A stretch of DNA of 64,000 nucleotides from Polytrichum commune (Eukaryota > Streptophyta > Polytrichopsida > Polytrichales > Polytrichaceae), in the NCBI GenBank assembly GCA_950295325.1, contig OX485803.1, forward strand, positions 18,350,001-18,414,000. The letters are read 5' to 3'. Made by a program: the position numbers and the translations under genes. This document shows positions 13,844 through 27,060 of the stretch, in pieces. Under the pieces are notes generated by a model. The model saw nothing but the letters and a program-made list of their open reading frames with translations. It made no database searches and was not told the DNA's origin. Positions within the stretch are counted from its first letter, which is position 1; each line of letters starts with the position of its first letter.

Positions 13844-14128
13844 GGGTGGGTTTACATTTGGGTTTGGGTCCAAAACACCCTTTCATAGACCTTACAATCT
13901 TCCTCAAGATCGGTTTCTAGATCAAGGAGTAGTATAATCCTACTTTGGGATCGACAAAAATTGGCAAGAAAGTGGTACCACATAAGCTTAGTGTCAGTTT
14001 AGTTTACCACACTTTGGACTCAAACCCTAGTCTAAACTCCTTGCATCTCCAATTTTTGCTATCGATTCATTGGAGTACTCAAAATTATTGAGTTCTTTTG
14101 GTCATGGACCCTAGTGTAAACCCAACTT
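13844..14128. mobile_element. Harbinger/Tourist-like MITE with TTA target duplication
   Basis: The left end GGGTGGGTTTACA and the right end (complement AAGTTGGGTTTACA) form terminal inverted repeats. TTA lies directly outside both ends (13841-13843 and 14129-14131). At 285 bp, with no coding capacity, it fits a nonautonomous PIF/Harbinger element. The assignment rests on the ends and the TTA only. Confidence 0.6.
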
Positions 14129-14499
14129 TTAACTTTGATACCTAAGAAGCTTTGGAGATAGATCACAGCCGGTGCACACTTGTTATTTATTTTGTCATGT
14201 TTGATCATCCATGTACGCAACTCATATATTTTGTACTAATATGTGCAATTAGGTTGCCCCACGCTAATTTATCAACATTCTACACTACTTTCAATATCTG
14301 TTGCCACAATCTAAAAATACAATTTCTATTGTACAATAGAATAAACAAATTTATAAGTTTCTGTACTTTGGTTTTGACCGAAAGGCAGCCTAATTGCACA
14401 TACCAGTGTAGCTATCTCCCAGTTTGACTTAATCTCACTTGTCTGTAAGCCATCATGTCTGCACTGTCTAGATGTGTGTCTCCAGTTCCACCTCCATAA

Positions 14500-14721
14500 C
14501 AAACAGGAAGAACCGACCACTTGTTACAGATGAACCAGTTGAATTTGAAAAATAACCAGCTGAAGTTCAAGACTTCAGGAAATTACCAATCATTTCAGAG
14601 GAATCTATAAAATATACCTCAAATCAATAAAGAAAAACTGGAAGATGTCAACATGTAACCAGTTGGACTTGGAACCACTAGGATCTTGACCGACTTTGCC
14701 CACAAATCTCCCCAGACACTG
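14500..14721 (+). mobile_element. hAT-type MITE, copy 2 of 3
   Basis: It aligns with copies 1 and 3 along its length, for example TTCAAGACTTCAGGAAATTAC, AGAGGAATCTATA and GATGTCAACATGTAACCAGT. Its flanks CTCCATAA (14492-14499) and CTCCTATA (14722-14729) look like a decayed 8-bp target duplication. Confidence 0.65.
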
Positions 14722-14805
14722 CTCCTATATATATATCCAGGATGGACTTAGTCATGCCAGCCCACATGCCTACTTTTGAGGTGAAGAGAAGTCTGTTGGG
14801 TAAGA

Positions 14806-15222
14806 TTGAACTTGGTGCCAGGTACACTAAGTACACATACACTTTCGGTGGGGAAGGAAGTAGTGCCATTTTCAGAAGATGTTATGATTTCGAAATGTCT
14901 GCACAAGTTCAAGAATTGTTCCTTCACATGTAGTTGTTTTTACCACCCAGAAGATTTGGTGCAAGGTAATAAGATTCATTTTCAAAGATTTGAGGTGGCC
15001 CAAAGTGATTGCACCAAAAAGTGGATTGAATGGTGTTATGAATCAAGACCTAAGACACTTAAGTGGTTTGTGTCCTCACCACCAAGAAAAATCCAGGGAA
15101 ACTGCACTCTTTTTTACAATTTTTATGACTTCAATGAAACTCCAAAGTTGAGTGATTCAATGTTGGTGTGCAAAGGGACTCAACAGCAAAAGAAAACATT
15201 TGAACTTACCTCCACAAGTTGA
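14806..15222 (+). CDS. Unrecognised open reading frame, 138 aa, doubtful
   Basis: The frame is open for 138 codons but matches no family I know. It contains scattered cysteines (for example KCLHKFKNCSFTCSCF) and a lysine- and tryptophan-containing middle. An overlapping frame begins at 14742. No splice partners or neighbouring coding exons are evident. It may be a fragment of a mobile-element gene or a chance frame. Confidence 0.15.
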   Translation: MNLVPGTLSTHTLSVGKEVVPFSEDVMISKCLHKFKNCSFTCSCFYHPEDLVQGNKIHFQRFEVAQSDCTKKWIEWCYESRPKTLKWFVSSPPRKIQGNCTLFYNFYDFNETPKLSDSMLVCKGTQQQKKTFELTSTS

Positions 15223-16183
15223 GTCTTAATTCTGCATCCTCAAGATTCAACTTCTTCACCTTTTGGGCCAGGGATAAATGCTTGACCTTCACTACACAAG
15301 GAGATGACACACACAAAAGGATTTTTTTACTAGAATACTATCAATAGCTTGGTTTACACCATCGATCTCTGCATCATCAGTTAGACACATCATCATTTCT
15401 ATAAGGTTAATCCATCCAAGACTGCTGCAATTTTGGAGGTATTTTCTGAAGGAAAATGCATAAGAAAAGTGTCCAAGTTTGCATTCACGAGGGAAGTACT
15501 TTTAAAAAAGGCTGTTCCAAAATTTGGTGAGAACATGCAAAATTGCTGAGAAATAAATACCCTTGCAAGTCAATGCTTGAGTCTCGCCAAGAGACTTAAG
15601 TCAGAATCTCACCACCAGCAATCATCTCAGATTCGTAACTACGACCCTCAAACTTTTGTCTGGGTGAAGGGTTAAAAGTGCGCGATGAAGATCAAGTTAT
15701 CGGTGCAAAATGGTTAAAGTTAACACAGTCGTCACACTTACACAATGTCAATTTTTATCAACCACAGCTCACATAATTCTGAGACAACTATTCCATTAAC
15801 TCCTTACTAACCAATAAAACTTAAATTTGTATTCACATTAACCAAAGACCTTGATAACCAGCACAAAATTGAGACTCCAGAGGTTTTGAAGGTAATCACC
15901 AGCAGACAACTGGTATGTACTACAATGGATGCACCAACCTGAGGACAGTGCTATTTCACAACAGTCCGATGAGTACAAGAGGAGCATTCTGCAACTAAGC
16001 TGATGCCAGGGTTTCCGCAACACTACCATGTCTCAGAAATCATTTATTATCCTACATACAAATGCCAGACCCTCCAGGAATTAAAAAACCCTTCAGCACC
16101 AGACAGAATTCAGGAATACACTCAAAATTACTAGCCTGAATAGAATGTGGTCAAGCATCTACACTTGCCAACCCTCCCATGAC

Positions 16184-17862
16184 CTAGTAGCCCCAGTTTT
16201 GGTTCCTGATCTCATCATCAATCTTCTCCTTCACTTGTGGGTTCTTCGCAAAGTACTCATCAACTGTCATTGTACCCAAGGCATCCTGGAAAAATATCAA
16301 GGAGCACCTCAGTCTTGTTCGCATGTGGTAGCATTAAAGCCATTTGTTTCTATGTCATAATATTTGAAGAAAATATGATCGCCACATGCCCTCCCAAATC
16401 AAATTAAACGAGCATAACTGACCAATTTCAGCAGTGTCAACACAATGTACCTTCTGTTCCCGGACCCTCTCAATTTCCTTGTCGAGTGCAATAACCTTCT
16501 TCTTTGAATCTTCCTCTTGCTCTGTTGCCTTGGCCAACTGTCATCACGGCAGAAACACATGTTACCTCTCACTACAAACGTATGAGGAACCAACCCAGTG
16601 CACTCTTCAGTAACAGGATCAGTTCAAGAGTCCAGAGAGATAAATATTTGAGCAAATATTTATCCCAGATTGCTCTCAAAGACAATTCATGCAAATTGCA
16701 AACAACATATATAAAGACAAACGAAAAGGACATCAATTATAATCTTCTCAAGCATGCAAATATACTGATGCATTAAACAAAAAATATCAAAATTATCTTA
16801 CAATACTTGTCGGACAAAACAGTAATTCATAGGATCAATAACTCAGTCCAACTTGTGTACAATAAAATAGAAACTATAAATGTCCAAGTAAACAAAAGGC
16901 ATAACGTGCATACCAAAGCTTTATGCTTTGCTTGGTAGTCTGCAGTGATATCATCCTCGTACTCAGGCACCTCCTTGTCAAGGGCTGTACAAACGCAATG
17001 CCCACAAAATCACAAGGGCTCAAATGGCCTTTCAAACAAATCAAGACGTATCATACAACATCCACTATGCATTATGGCGACGTTAAATGGTGATTGCACG
17101 GGTGGTGAAGCCGTCGACATTCAACCATTCCGAAAGGGACAGCCCCATATTGAGGGGAAGGGCCAGGAGATCAATTCATGTGCACGGGTGCAGCAGGTCG
17201 GGGAGGCACGGCCCAAATGGTGTGAATACATTTGAGAACATTGCATTCAATCCAGAATGTGAGGTTTGAACTACTGTATACGGGAGAATGAGCACAATGT
17301 AGGTCTTCACTGAAACTCACAGTTGACTGACTGCTCGAATATATTCACAATGGAGGGGCTCAACTTCTGCTTGTAGAAATCCCAGTTGATGCTGGTAGTT
17401 TTCTGCACATTCAAGAAACACATTCCTTACTCGGGGACCCAACACAATTCACATCAAGGAGATGACCATCCCATCCTCCGAAAGGGCAAACGCAACGCAC
17501 TGGGAGACAAGCATCAAGAAAGCCTAACGCAAGAACCTGTAGTACTCTCATGCGTAAGTCCCCAGACCTGCCACATCGAAATGCAAACCCTGACGAACCC
17601 TTGCACCAAACCCTAATCGCCACATTCGACCTTAGGAAATGGCCAAAACAACGGATCTTGACCGCAGATCAGGAGAGGAGCAAAGAATTTGACGTGAAGT
17701 GACGCTTACAATGTTGAACTTGTCGTTGATTGTGGCCGCGACATCGTCGTAGGCTCGCCGCAGGGCTGCGAGCTCTCGCTTGCCTCCATCGGAGACCACC
17801 ACTTTCTGGAGGTAGTCCCAGTCGATGGACTTGCCCACTTTGGATACAGATTTGCCGCTCAT
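16184..17862 (-). CDS. Mitochondrial ATP synthase subunit d (peripheral stalk)
   Basis: Subunit d belongs to the peripheral stalk that holds F1 against rotation in mitochondrial ATP synthase. Five exons join exactly: 17862-17710, 17402-17321, 16984-16914, 16537-16451 and 16285-16184, totalling 495 nt for 164 aa plus stop. The protein opens MSGKSVSKVGKSIDWDYLQK, then RRAYDDV, SINWDFYKQKL, VPEYEDDITADYQAKHKAL, a charged helical stretch (QEEDSKKKVIALDKEIERVR), and the plant-type ending TVDEYFAKNP...DDEIRNQNWGY. Length and order match plant subunit d (about 168 aa in Arabidopsis), though the middle is divergent. There is no cleavable-looking presequence, as is usual in this family. All borders are GT-AG and there is no break. 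Inverted-repeat elements begin about 270 bp upstream of the ATG. Confidence 0.93.
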
Positions 17863-18133
17863 GATGATTGCTTTACTTGGGAGCAACCGAGGTCGCCAGG
17901 AGCTTGAAAAACAAGTGCAACAATCGCCGTGCTCCCTCGCTTACTCCCTTGCTCTCTGCGAACTCTCTTCTCGCTCTCTTCTCTGTTTGCGAGACAAGCG
18001 GCTTCCCAAGCGTCTCTGATGGGCTCCTTTGGATGAACGTCTCTCCAATTATGTCATCCACATGTTCATCCAACCCAAATGCTCCCACCGTCTTTTCCTG
18101 CATCATAAGGAGTGGATTTTAGTACACTAATAA

Positions 18134-20062
18134 GGGCCGGTTCACACAAGGGACCATGAAGGTGGACCATGGAAAATGGCCTTTTTCCATGGTCCAACTT
18201 CCATGGTCCGATTTCCTAAAAAATCAATTCACAAAACCTTTGGGCCCCTCACTAGGTGTAAACTGAATGTGGACCAAGAGGAATGACCATGCACCAAAAA
18301 GTGAATGTGTTGATTTTATTTTTTGGTAATATATGCCCAAAACAGGCAATTTTGAAAGAAAAAAAGTGAGTTTAATCAAGGGTTGTTTACACCATGGACC
18401 ATGAAGTTGTCCCATGGCCATGTAAGAGCGTTGATTGGTTGTTGAACTCGTCCCGGGACCACTTCAGTTTACACCAAGGAAAAAATGTCAAAGTGATCAT
18501 GAAGGTTGAGGTCCCCAAAAGACATAATTTAAGGCCTACATAATCCACTAACATGGTCCAACGGGTATTGCGGTGAGAGTGGCAAAAGAGGTGGTATGGT
18601 AGAAAATGGTGGGGGCCCATGGCATTGAAATGCTCTTGTAATAAATTTTTAATGGAATTTTTTTTTTTTGGGGGGGGGCTTTATATACAACTCTTCCCAC
18701 TATGTAAGCACGGGGAGGTCACTTCATTGTCAAGTTGACACCACATGCGGACAAAGTTTGCTACCCCTATATTACATGCCATATATAATTTTAAAATTTA
18801 TGATATTTTTTCTACATATACATAACCATTTATAGTATTTTGTATATTTTTTGAAATTTTTATTCATTTTTATTTTTATTAGTAATTGTTTTAGTTCAAT
18901 TCTGTGTCATTCTAGTTAGAAACGGTATGTTTTATGAAAAAAACAAATCATCAACTTTAGTTACCACTTTTAATTATGTCATAAGTACTGTGTATATCTA
19001 CTCATGAAAAAAAATTGATAAAATTTTGACCCATTTTGGTGGTGCAACTTACCAAAAGAATTTTTTTTTTTGGTCGCACGTGGTGTTCAACTTGACAATG
19101 GAGTGATCTACCCGTGTATGTAAGGCTCTCAAAGTGTGCTTTATATACACTCTTGAGAAGCAAGTTTGCACTCTATGTGCCTTAATCATATCATAGCTCA
19201 TGAGACATACCATTTCCTCCATACACTACCCCTTAAATTGGTTCCCACATGTTTCATCAAACAATGTGGGACATCTAGAACTCAAGAATTTGAGTACACA
19301 TGGTGAAGCAGGTTGCAAATAATGCTCAATGTACAACACAAGGTACATGCCACATGTACATTACATTGAACATGTACAAATTAGATCGCTCATTTTTTTT
19401 TGTAAAAATTGTTGTGAGAAGATTTGCAAGCCACATCTTTGACACATTTAACAAGAAGTGAAGGCAAGTGAAGCGCAAGAGAAGACAAGAGAAAGGTCAA
19501 ACTTGAATTTTTTTCAAAGCCGCCCTTTTTGGGCATATATTAAAAAAAATCAACACATTCACTTTTTGGTGCATGGTCATTCTTCTTGGTCCACATTCAA
19601 TTTACACCTAGTGAGGGGCCAAATGGCTTTGTAAATTGATTTTTTTTAAGAAATCGGACCATCAAGTTTGATCATGGAAAGAAAAACCATATTTCATGGT
19701 CTGATTTCATGGTCCATGATGTAAACTGGCCCTCATTCTATTGCCTTCTCTTGTCTTCAGTTTCATTTCCCCCAAAAAAAATCATTAAAATATTATTATA
19801 ACAATAGTGTTCTGCCATGGGCCCTTGCCTTTTTCTACTAGAGCACCTCTTTAGCCTCTCCCACCGCAAAACCCGTTGGATCGTATCAATGGATAATGTA
19901 GGCCTTAAATTATGTCTTTGGGGGACCTGAAATTCCATGATCACTCTAACATTTTTTCCTTGGTGTAAACCAAAGTGGTCCCGAAACGAATTCAATGGCC
20001 AATCACAAATTTTACAGGGCCTTGGGACGACTTCATGGTCCATGGTGTAAACAACCCCTAAG
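18134..20062. mobile_element. Interleaved inverted-repeat transposon remnants
   Basis: Segment A (18134-18365) returns inverted at about 19500-19732, sharing ATCAATT-ACAAA, CCCCTCACTAGGTGTAAA and CCATGCACCAAAAAGTG. Segment B (about 18380-18626) returns inverted at about 19805-20062, sharing GGTTGTTTACACCATGGACC and AAGACATAATTTAAGG. The order is A, B, inverted A, inverted B, which is not simple nesting. The ends start GGGCCGGTT/GGGCCAGTT (A) or GGGTTGTTTACACC (B), typical of nonautonomous DNA elements. No transposase is seen. Confidence 0.6.
18679..19158. mobile_element. Foldback element nested between the larger inverted repeats
   Basis: CTTTATATACAACTCTT near 18680 and its inverted counterpart near 19140, and CATTGTCAAGTTGACACCAC at about 18727 with its inverted counterpart near 19090, define arms of about 75 bp. 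The middle is AT-rich and non-coding. Homopolymers (T9-G9 at 18659 and T11 at 19061) lie close to the ends. Confidence 0.6.
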
Positions 20063-21423
20063 CTTAGGTTCCAAGACCAAATAAACTCCAATATCGAGCA
20101 ATTTTATTGGATGATGAAAAACTTATGAACCAAGGAGTATATATACTATGGTCAGTTACATGGGATCCCGAGTCCTAACTAAATCCTAGGTCACTTGAGG
20201 TCAATCCATACAATATCAACCATTGAGAACGTGGAAGCTAGGATTTACCACTTCACATGGGGTCCCTGAGTCCCAAGTATGATATGGATGCCTACACAAC
20301 AACATTGTTTGGAGGGTGAGGCTTGGGACTTGTGTTGAGAGTTGGATCGAGAGAAAAACTAGACTCAACTCTCGGCACAAGTCCTGCGACTTTTTTTGCA
20401 TGAAATAATCAAGATCCGACTCGAATGATAATTAAACCATATTTCAATGGTCTCTCAAGGCTCGAAAGTTAGGACTTGCCAACATGAATGGGACTTGGGA
20501 CTCCATGTGAACATGCCCTAAAGGTCCGGGTCCAAGGTATGAAAATTTGAATTAGTGTTAATGTGGCATCATTTTTTCGTCGTATCTCATCAAATCTCAA
20601 CAGCCCACTTCAAGAAGACAATCCCTCTAATTTGAGAGATTGATTTTCAAGCTTGGGTCCGATCTTTAGTTTTTTTTTTTTAAATCCTTGAAGGGTGTTT
20701 TGGACCCCATGTTTTTTGGAACATACCCCTAATGTTAACCCACCCTAAGTTAAAGCCAAGAGGATGTCGTTATTGGTGACCATGCACATTGCATGTGTAG
20801 TTTTCATGTGATTTGTGAGAGAGTTAAGAAGGCATTGAACTTGTGAATCAGTTATGCAATATGTAAGTTCAGCCGGCAAAAATTACTTCCTCGAGAAATG
20901 GATTTTACAAGACCAACATGGTATAATGCCCTCGCGAAGAGCATAGCCAACAAGAATAATATGTTGGGAGCTAATCGATGCATGGTGATCGAGGGTTGCA
21001 TTTGGGAATCATGAGGGTGGCTTGAATGCAAACTCCACGGGAGCTCCACCAACATTGATGCCATTTGCTAGTTAACATGATGTAGATGAATGGGTCATCA
21101 TGGGGAGACATGAAATTTTGCGAATCATAGTTACATAACATTAGACAACTCTTTGGTTACATTCCGTATGACCATGTATTACACGAGCATAATTATCTTT
21201 TAATTCCATAATTCCTAGTGTTTGGGGACTATTCACGTTATGTATTGTGAACTTTATGACAAGCAACTATTAATAATTGGAGTATCTCAATCATAACCTT
21301 TTCATTTAGAAAGAGACAATCATGCACTTACTTAGCATTGCATGCACACCCTACATCATACTACCTCCAAAAAGATTGGTGGCACTCAATGCAAGAAACA
21401 CAGGACAAAGGCCCCATTCGGCA
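20063..21423. other. Gene-free interval
   Basis: No gene recognised. The frames on either strand are short and have no familiar motifs. Confidence 0.5.
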
Positions 21424-21433
21424 CCTTGGTAAA

Positions 21434-21536
21434 GAGGGAAGCTATCTTATGAGCGATGAGCAGTGAGCAGTGAGCGGTGAGCAGTGAGCGGTGAGCAGTA
21501 ACACATGAGCAATGAGCAGTAACATATGAGCAATGA
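21434..21536. repeat. Left terminal and subterminal repeats of E2
   Basis: After the terminal repeat, short direct repeats of the form GTGAGCAGTGAGCG and ATGAGCA(G)TAACA fill about 80 bp. The right end of E2 has a shorter version with GAGCGGTAACTTATGAGCAG. Arrays like this are typical transposase-binding regions. Confidence 0.7.
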
Positions 21537-21680
21537 ATCCAAATTTAGTAAAGACACACGGGTTTAGGATTTACAACCAAATTTTTGACAAATTAATTGC
21601 ATATTTTCAATTGTAAATTGCCAATATTTTAAATGAAGCACAAGTGAAAGGGCCCTATCTCCATGGATCATTTAGAACAC

Positions 21681-21905
21681 TTTCAATCCATTGCTAATTT
21701 TTATTATAATAATTCAAACCAATACTTGTCATTTATTGACATCCTTATACATGTAGCTACAACTAGCACTTGTACAACTACTCACATTCTACAACACCAA
21801 CAAATTCAAGTAGGTGCATAACCTCATTATACATATATGTCGGTGCCATAATTGTGAGCCACTCAAACTGCTCACGGGTTGAATAAAGGCCCAGAATCTA
21901 CAAAA
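21681..21905 (-). pseudogene. Extra copy of the transposase 3' exon
   Basis: Read leftwards from an acceptor-like TTTTGTAG near 21899, it gives APTYMYNEVMHLLEFVGVVE followed by CE and a stop, matching the C-terminus of the E2 transposase (APTYTYNEVMRLLELVGI). The 3' flank (21681-21795) is also repeated at 22238-22372, just before E1 begins. This copy is the uninterrupted form of the E1 target site. The rest of a transposase is missing here, so it is an old partial duplication. Confidence 0.7.
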
Positions 21906-21963
21906 GAAAGAAAATTAGATATTAGAAATAATGAATATATAGGTAGCTACTAGGTTTTGAGAC

Positions 21964-22160
21964 ATCCGCCTGTGGATGCGAGTTGTGTAAGAGACTGGTA
22001 TTAGGTCTGGATCAACCCGGGTTCGAATCCGGTTGGTTACATTGACTGGTGCTATCCCAAATTGAGCTAGTGATAAAGCAGGAATAATCTATAGGCGGAT
22101 ACCAAGAAGACGTTACTACGCGGATGTGCGTAGAATCTTCTTAATTCTTTTTTATTTTTA
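21964..22160 (+). mobile_element. tRNA-derived SINE
   Basis: An RNA polymerase III B box, GGGTTCGAATCC, lies at about 22018, with an A-box-like GGATGCGAGTTGTGTAAGAG some 45 bp upstream. Downstream are an unrelated body, a terminal hairpin (CTACGC, loop, GCGTAG at about 22116), and a T-rich tail TTCTTAATTCTTTTTTATTTTT. No clear target duplication could be chosen. Confidence 0.6.
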
Positions 22161-25100
22161 GAAACGTGTTATTATTTATCCGTGTGAATCAATCAAGTCA
22201 CACATGGTTGGGTCGCAGTCTAAATAAAAATAAAGTTACTGAATCATTTGAAATACTTTCAATCCACTGCTAATTTTTATTATAATAATCCAAACCAAAA
22301 CATGTCATTTATTGATATTCAAATATATGTTGCTTAATAGAGCACTTGCAATACTACTCACATTCTACAATACCAGCGGGAAAAGCTATTTTGCGAGCGG
22401 TGAGCGGTAAGTTTTCTAGAATATTGAAATTTTGTCAGGTGAAACATGCCCTATGGCCGTGGTGTAGAGCTAACTTTTGAAATATTTATTGACAAAAAGA
22501 ACCTATAACCGTGGTGGAGGAACCTATATAGTATTTGCTTGCACCTTCTTGGAGGTTCAGGATATTACCTGACCACGACAATTTCATGACAACCTCTAGC
22601 AATTTAGCAAGTAAGATTCCATCTATTGTGGTGAGGGAATCTCCAAACCCCAATGCTGCAGGCCTCACACGTAATGCCCATGAAGACCCATCCGTTTGTA
22701 TGTGTGTGTATATATATATATGAGCATAAACTTAAAATGTTGAAAGAAACTTAAAGAAAATATTAAAGAAACTGAAAATGTTGGAAGTGTTTACAACATG
22801 TTCCTCTAACAACAACACCTTACTATATACCACTCAAATATAGGTGGTTATTTAAGAAGAGCAATTGTGTTGAACATAAAACCTAGGATGATGTCCATAT
22901 TTTAAGCACAAGCCTTCTTGGTTTAACACTCAACACAACTAGGAGGTCTCGAGTCATCATTTAAAAAAATTAAATTCTTCACTTTGACTTATTATAACCT
23001 TTGCATCTCAACTTCAATTTTGAAACATGAAATCAAAATTTTCTTGGTTCTCAGTCGCTAGCCAAATGGGAAAATTATGATCCAATCCAATGACCACAAT
23101 TCTATGTGAACTTGGAAGTTTTTGACATTAAAATTGCATATTCTAACCTCATTTGGAGTATATCTATGATCATGAGTCTAAAGTAAATTATGTCTTAATA
23201 ATTAAAAACCTAAGCGATATTAAACAATAAACTTTTTGTCACCTTCAACTCATAGTATTGCCATAATGTTTGATCCTTGATTGGGATTAAAGTTTCCTGA
23301 CACCTACTAAAGGGGAGAGCAAAGAAACTAATTATCATGTAGAACATGTGAATGATTGGTCTAAACCCAATTAACACCTTAATCAAGATCAAAGACCTTA
23401 AATTATTCTAGTAGAATTAACTAGAGATGGATCTATATGTACTAAAAGTTTGTTAGACCGCGTTGAAGTATGCAAGGGGAAGATATTCTTGAGCATACCA
23501 ATGTCAAGTGTCGTTGGTGTACACTTTAGTCAACTTGTAGACCATTGTGTAATATAGGTGTGCACTTCATATCATTGTGGAACATACTAATGCTGAGATA
23601 TTAGTCAAGACACTTGAATGCCAAATTTCATGAGGTGACATTAATGGTGAGGTTGATGGTGAATTATTCAACCCAACATTCGCCTAAAATCGTAAGCAAG
23701 CATTGAAAAAGTATATGAAAACGATAATAGAAGAATAGTGGAAACCCTTAAATTTCAAAGAGAAGGGTATGAACTAATAGGCCGATTATGGAATTAAGTG
23801 AACAATATTAGAAAACACGAAGTCAAAAGTTAACCTAAATCTGCAATTTTATATATGCAATCCCATAAATTCCGAAAGTAATACAAATACAATGAATTTC
23901 ATGCGGAATGAGTGCACAAACTGAAAAACCAACGGAAGAAAAACCGGTATATTAGATAGTACACAAACATTCACATGAAGCTATTACATCATATCCGAAT
24001 CACTGTGATCACGTGATGATGAAGACATTCTAGAATCACTAATATATGCATCAGAGGAGGCCTGACCATCTGATTCTAAAGCTTCTATATCCAAAAACTC
24101 TAAAACTCTTCCCGGATGATATTTAGATGTAAAAGTCTGATAAGAACCTCCAGCTAGTTGATTAGCAATAACATTTGCATATGTAGGAAGTTGCCAAGAC
24201 TTTGGAGGGCTGGGATAGAATTTAGGGTCACAAAAAAAAGGCCGGTGAATAGGATAGCTCAATTTATCGCATCTGCAAATGCCAATGGTACCATGTTCAT
24301 AACTCAACTTTAGAAGAAATGACAGTAAAAAACATAACACTGGTAAGAGAATTTGTGGACTATACTCACTTAGTAAACCGAGATCTCTTCACAATCCTCT
24401 CAACGGGAATATCTTCACCCTCAGGATCCTCTACACTGGTGACACGGTCTTCAAGAGTGACTTCAGAGGCTGCTCTAGAGATAATCAATGGAGCAAGTAC
24501 GGCCTCAAAAATATCTACATCAGCCTCTAATGCCGCAATGTGACGGTGCACATTGCGGCATGCATGAATGGAAGATCCTGCAAATAAAGAAGTTGGAAAA
24601 ACTTAGTACAAAAACCACTATGAATTTTGTAGAACAAAACAATATTAACAATTAACCAACTGAAATGCAAGATTACAAAGACATACCGGTCGCTGCCGTG
24701 CAGTCTAGAATAATATCCCATGGGGAGCTACATGCTTCAATTAGCATTTGCATTAGAAGCACGGACTTTTCACGAGGCCCTCGCCATGGTGTGGATCCAT
24801 TAGTTAGCTGGTCCTCACGAGAGACCAAGTTCTGGAGAATATCATCCCGTGCAACATCCACCCCATAAGGATCCAATTCAGGGACATGGCGAAATAAAAA
24901 CTTCGATGCAGGTGACCCCGGCACGCTCCTGACCGCCAATGAAATACCGAACCTCATGGTCTATAATGTACCAGACATAAAGATCAATATTACTTTACAA
25001 AGTGAACAACAGAACTGCGTGAGTATAATAGTTAGGTGGGTCTACACTCAGAACTACCTCAAGGATGAAATTGAAACTGAATGCGATGATCAAAAAGAAG

Positions 25101-25499
25101 ACTTAAGCTTTATCTTACAGTTGATGCTGGATTTATTGGAGATGTAAGATGAAGGCGATTCATTCCCCACCACTCTTTCCGAATTGCAAAACCATACGAT
25201 TTGCAATATCCAAGAATATTGGACTTCGTACTCATGCGAAAAGGGTGAAACAAAACAATTGCCCCGTTGTCGTGCAGATGTTCGTCGGCAAACTCAAAGA
25301 GTGGTTGTAACCACTCTTTCGATTCTTGATTCCAAGCGGGAATGGACGACGGTGGGTTTGATATGCCAGGAACAGGAAGACCTTCCGGTATATCTGCAAG
25401 AATCAAGTCCAAACAGGGATGGTCATCCGGAGAACCCTTGTAGTGCCGGGTTTTATCTTTTGAGTGCTGCACAATCAAAGGACAACCAGGTTTGGTGTT

Positions 25500-27060
25500 A
25501 AAATAATCCTCCTTGCTTTGTACATTGCCTAGTACTAGCCCTTATATCAAACATATCTATACTCATTACTAACCTTATATAATACACAAATCTAACCTCT
25601 TATCAGGTTACACTTGTTACCCACATATCTAACCACAGATCAAAGTACCTTTATGACACCCATATTCAACCTCATATCAGATTGACCTTATAACATGCGA
25701 ATATAACCTCACATCATATTGTACTTATAACACACATATCTAACCTCATATCACACACATATCTAACCCGATATCATATAACAGATATAGCCCAGATATC
25801 TTATCTCCCATCAGATTACAGTAATATCACCCATATTCAACCCCAGTTCAGATAGACCTTACAACACATATATCTAACCTTAGATCAGATTACACTTCTA
25901 ACAAACATTTCTAACATCATATCAGAGTACACTTATAACAAGCATATCTAGATATCAATATCTACTATGATTATAGGTAGTAAAGTTTGAATACCAGAAA
26001 ATGTGTCTCGGGACCGAGACACTCAAACTCGGCCCTGGAAAATCAGAAATGTCTAAGCTTAAATCAGATTACCCTTATACCCACAATTGCAAACTAACCT
26101 CACATCAGTTTGACCTTAATACTAGCATATCTAGACCTCACATCAGATTGCATTTGTAACCCACATATCTAACCTCACATCAGTTTGACCTTAATACTAG
26201 CATATCTAGACCTCACATCAGATTGCACTTGTAACCCACATATCTAACCTCACATCAGTTTGACCTTAATACTAGCATATCTAGACCTCACATCAGATTG
26301 CACTTGTAACCCACATATCTAACCTCACATCAGTTTGACCTTAATACTAGCATATCTAGACCTCACATCAAATTTCACTTCAAACACACATGTGTAGTCT
26401 CATATCAGAGTACCCTTATACCAAGTAAATCTAGATTTCAATATCAAATATCATTGTAGGGTTTACAGTTTGAATACCAGAAAATGTGTCTCGGGACCGA
26501 GACACTCAAACTCGGCCCTGGAAAATCAGAAATTTCTAAACTTGCCTCATATTACCCCAATACCCAAAATTGCAAACTAACCTCATATCAGATTGCACTT
26601 GTAACCCACATATCTAACCTCACATCAGTTTGACCTTAATACTTGCATATCTAGACCTCACATCATATTTCAGAGAAGGTAGAATTCAGAGAGGGCGGGG
26701 ATTTCACTTAAACAGTGTTCCGACTAAAAAAGTTCAAAAATTAACATGACACCTCACCATTCATATTTCAACTCCTAATTTCCACAAACAAATGGTACAA
26801 CAAAACAAATGGCCGATTGCAAGCACAAAACAAATTGCCGAGTCCATTGAGGGCTCAGCTCGCACTCCACATGGTGTTTGGGTCCCGCATAAACTATACC
26901 CTACCAACCTTACTCGTCAAATCCATGATTCGGTCCCGAAAAAAATTATGGCCGATTACTGAAATATGAAAAGTAGTACCTACTGAATGTTCAATGTGGA
27001 CCACATTGAAATGCATAAATTTAAATGCAAACATGTTATGACAAAATTAAGGAAGAGCAG
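25500..27060. repeat. Satellite-like intron repeat, including a 75-bp tandem array
   Basis: This intron is filled with variants of ATCTAACCTCATATCAGATT and CACTTATAACACACAT. At 26100-26400 a 75-bp unit with CAGTTTGACCTTAATACTAG is repeated four times (anchors at 26106, 26181, 26256 and 26331). Two copies of the palindrome GTGTCTCGGGACCGAGACAC lie at 26003 and 26486. Confidence 0.9.
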
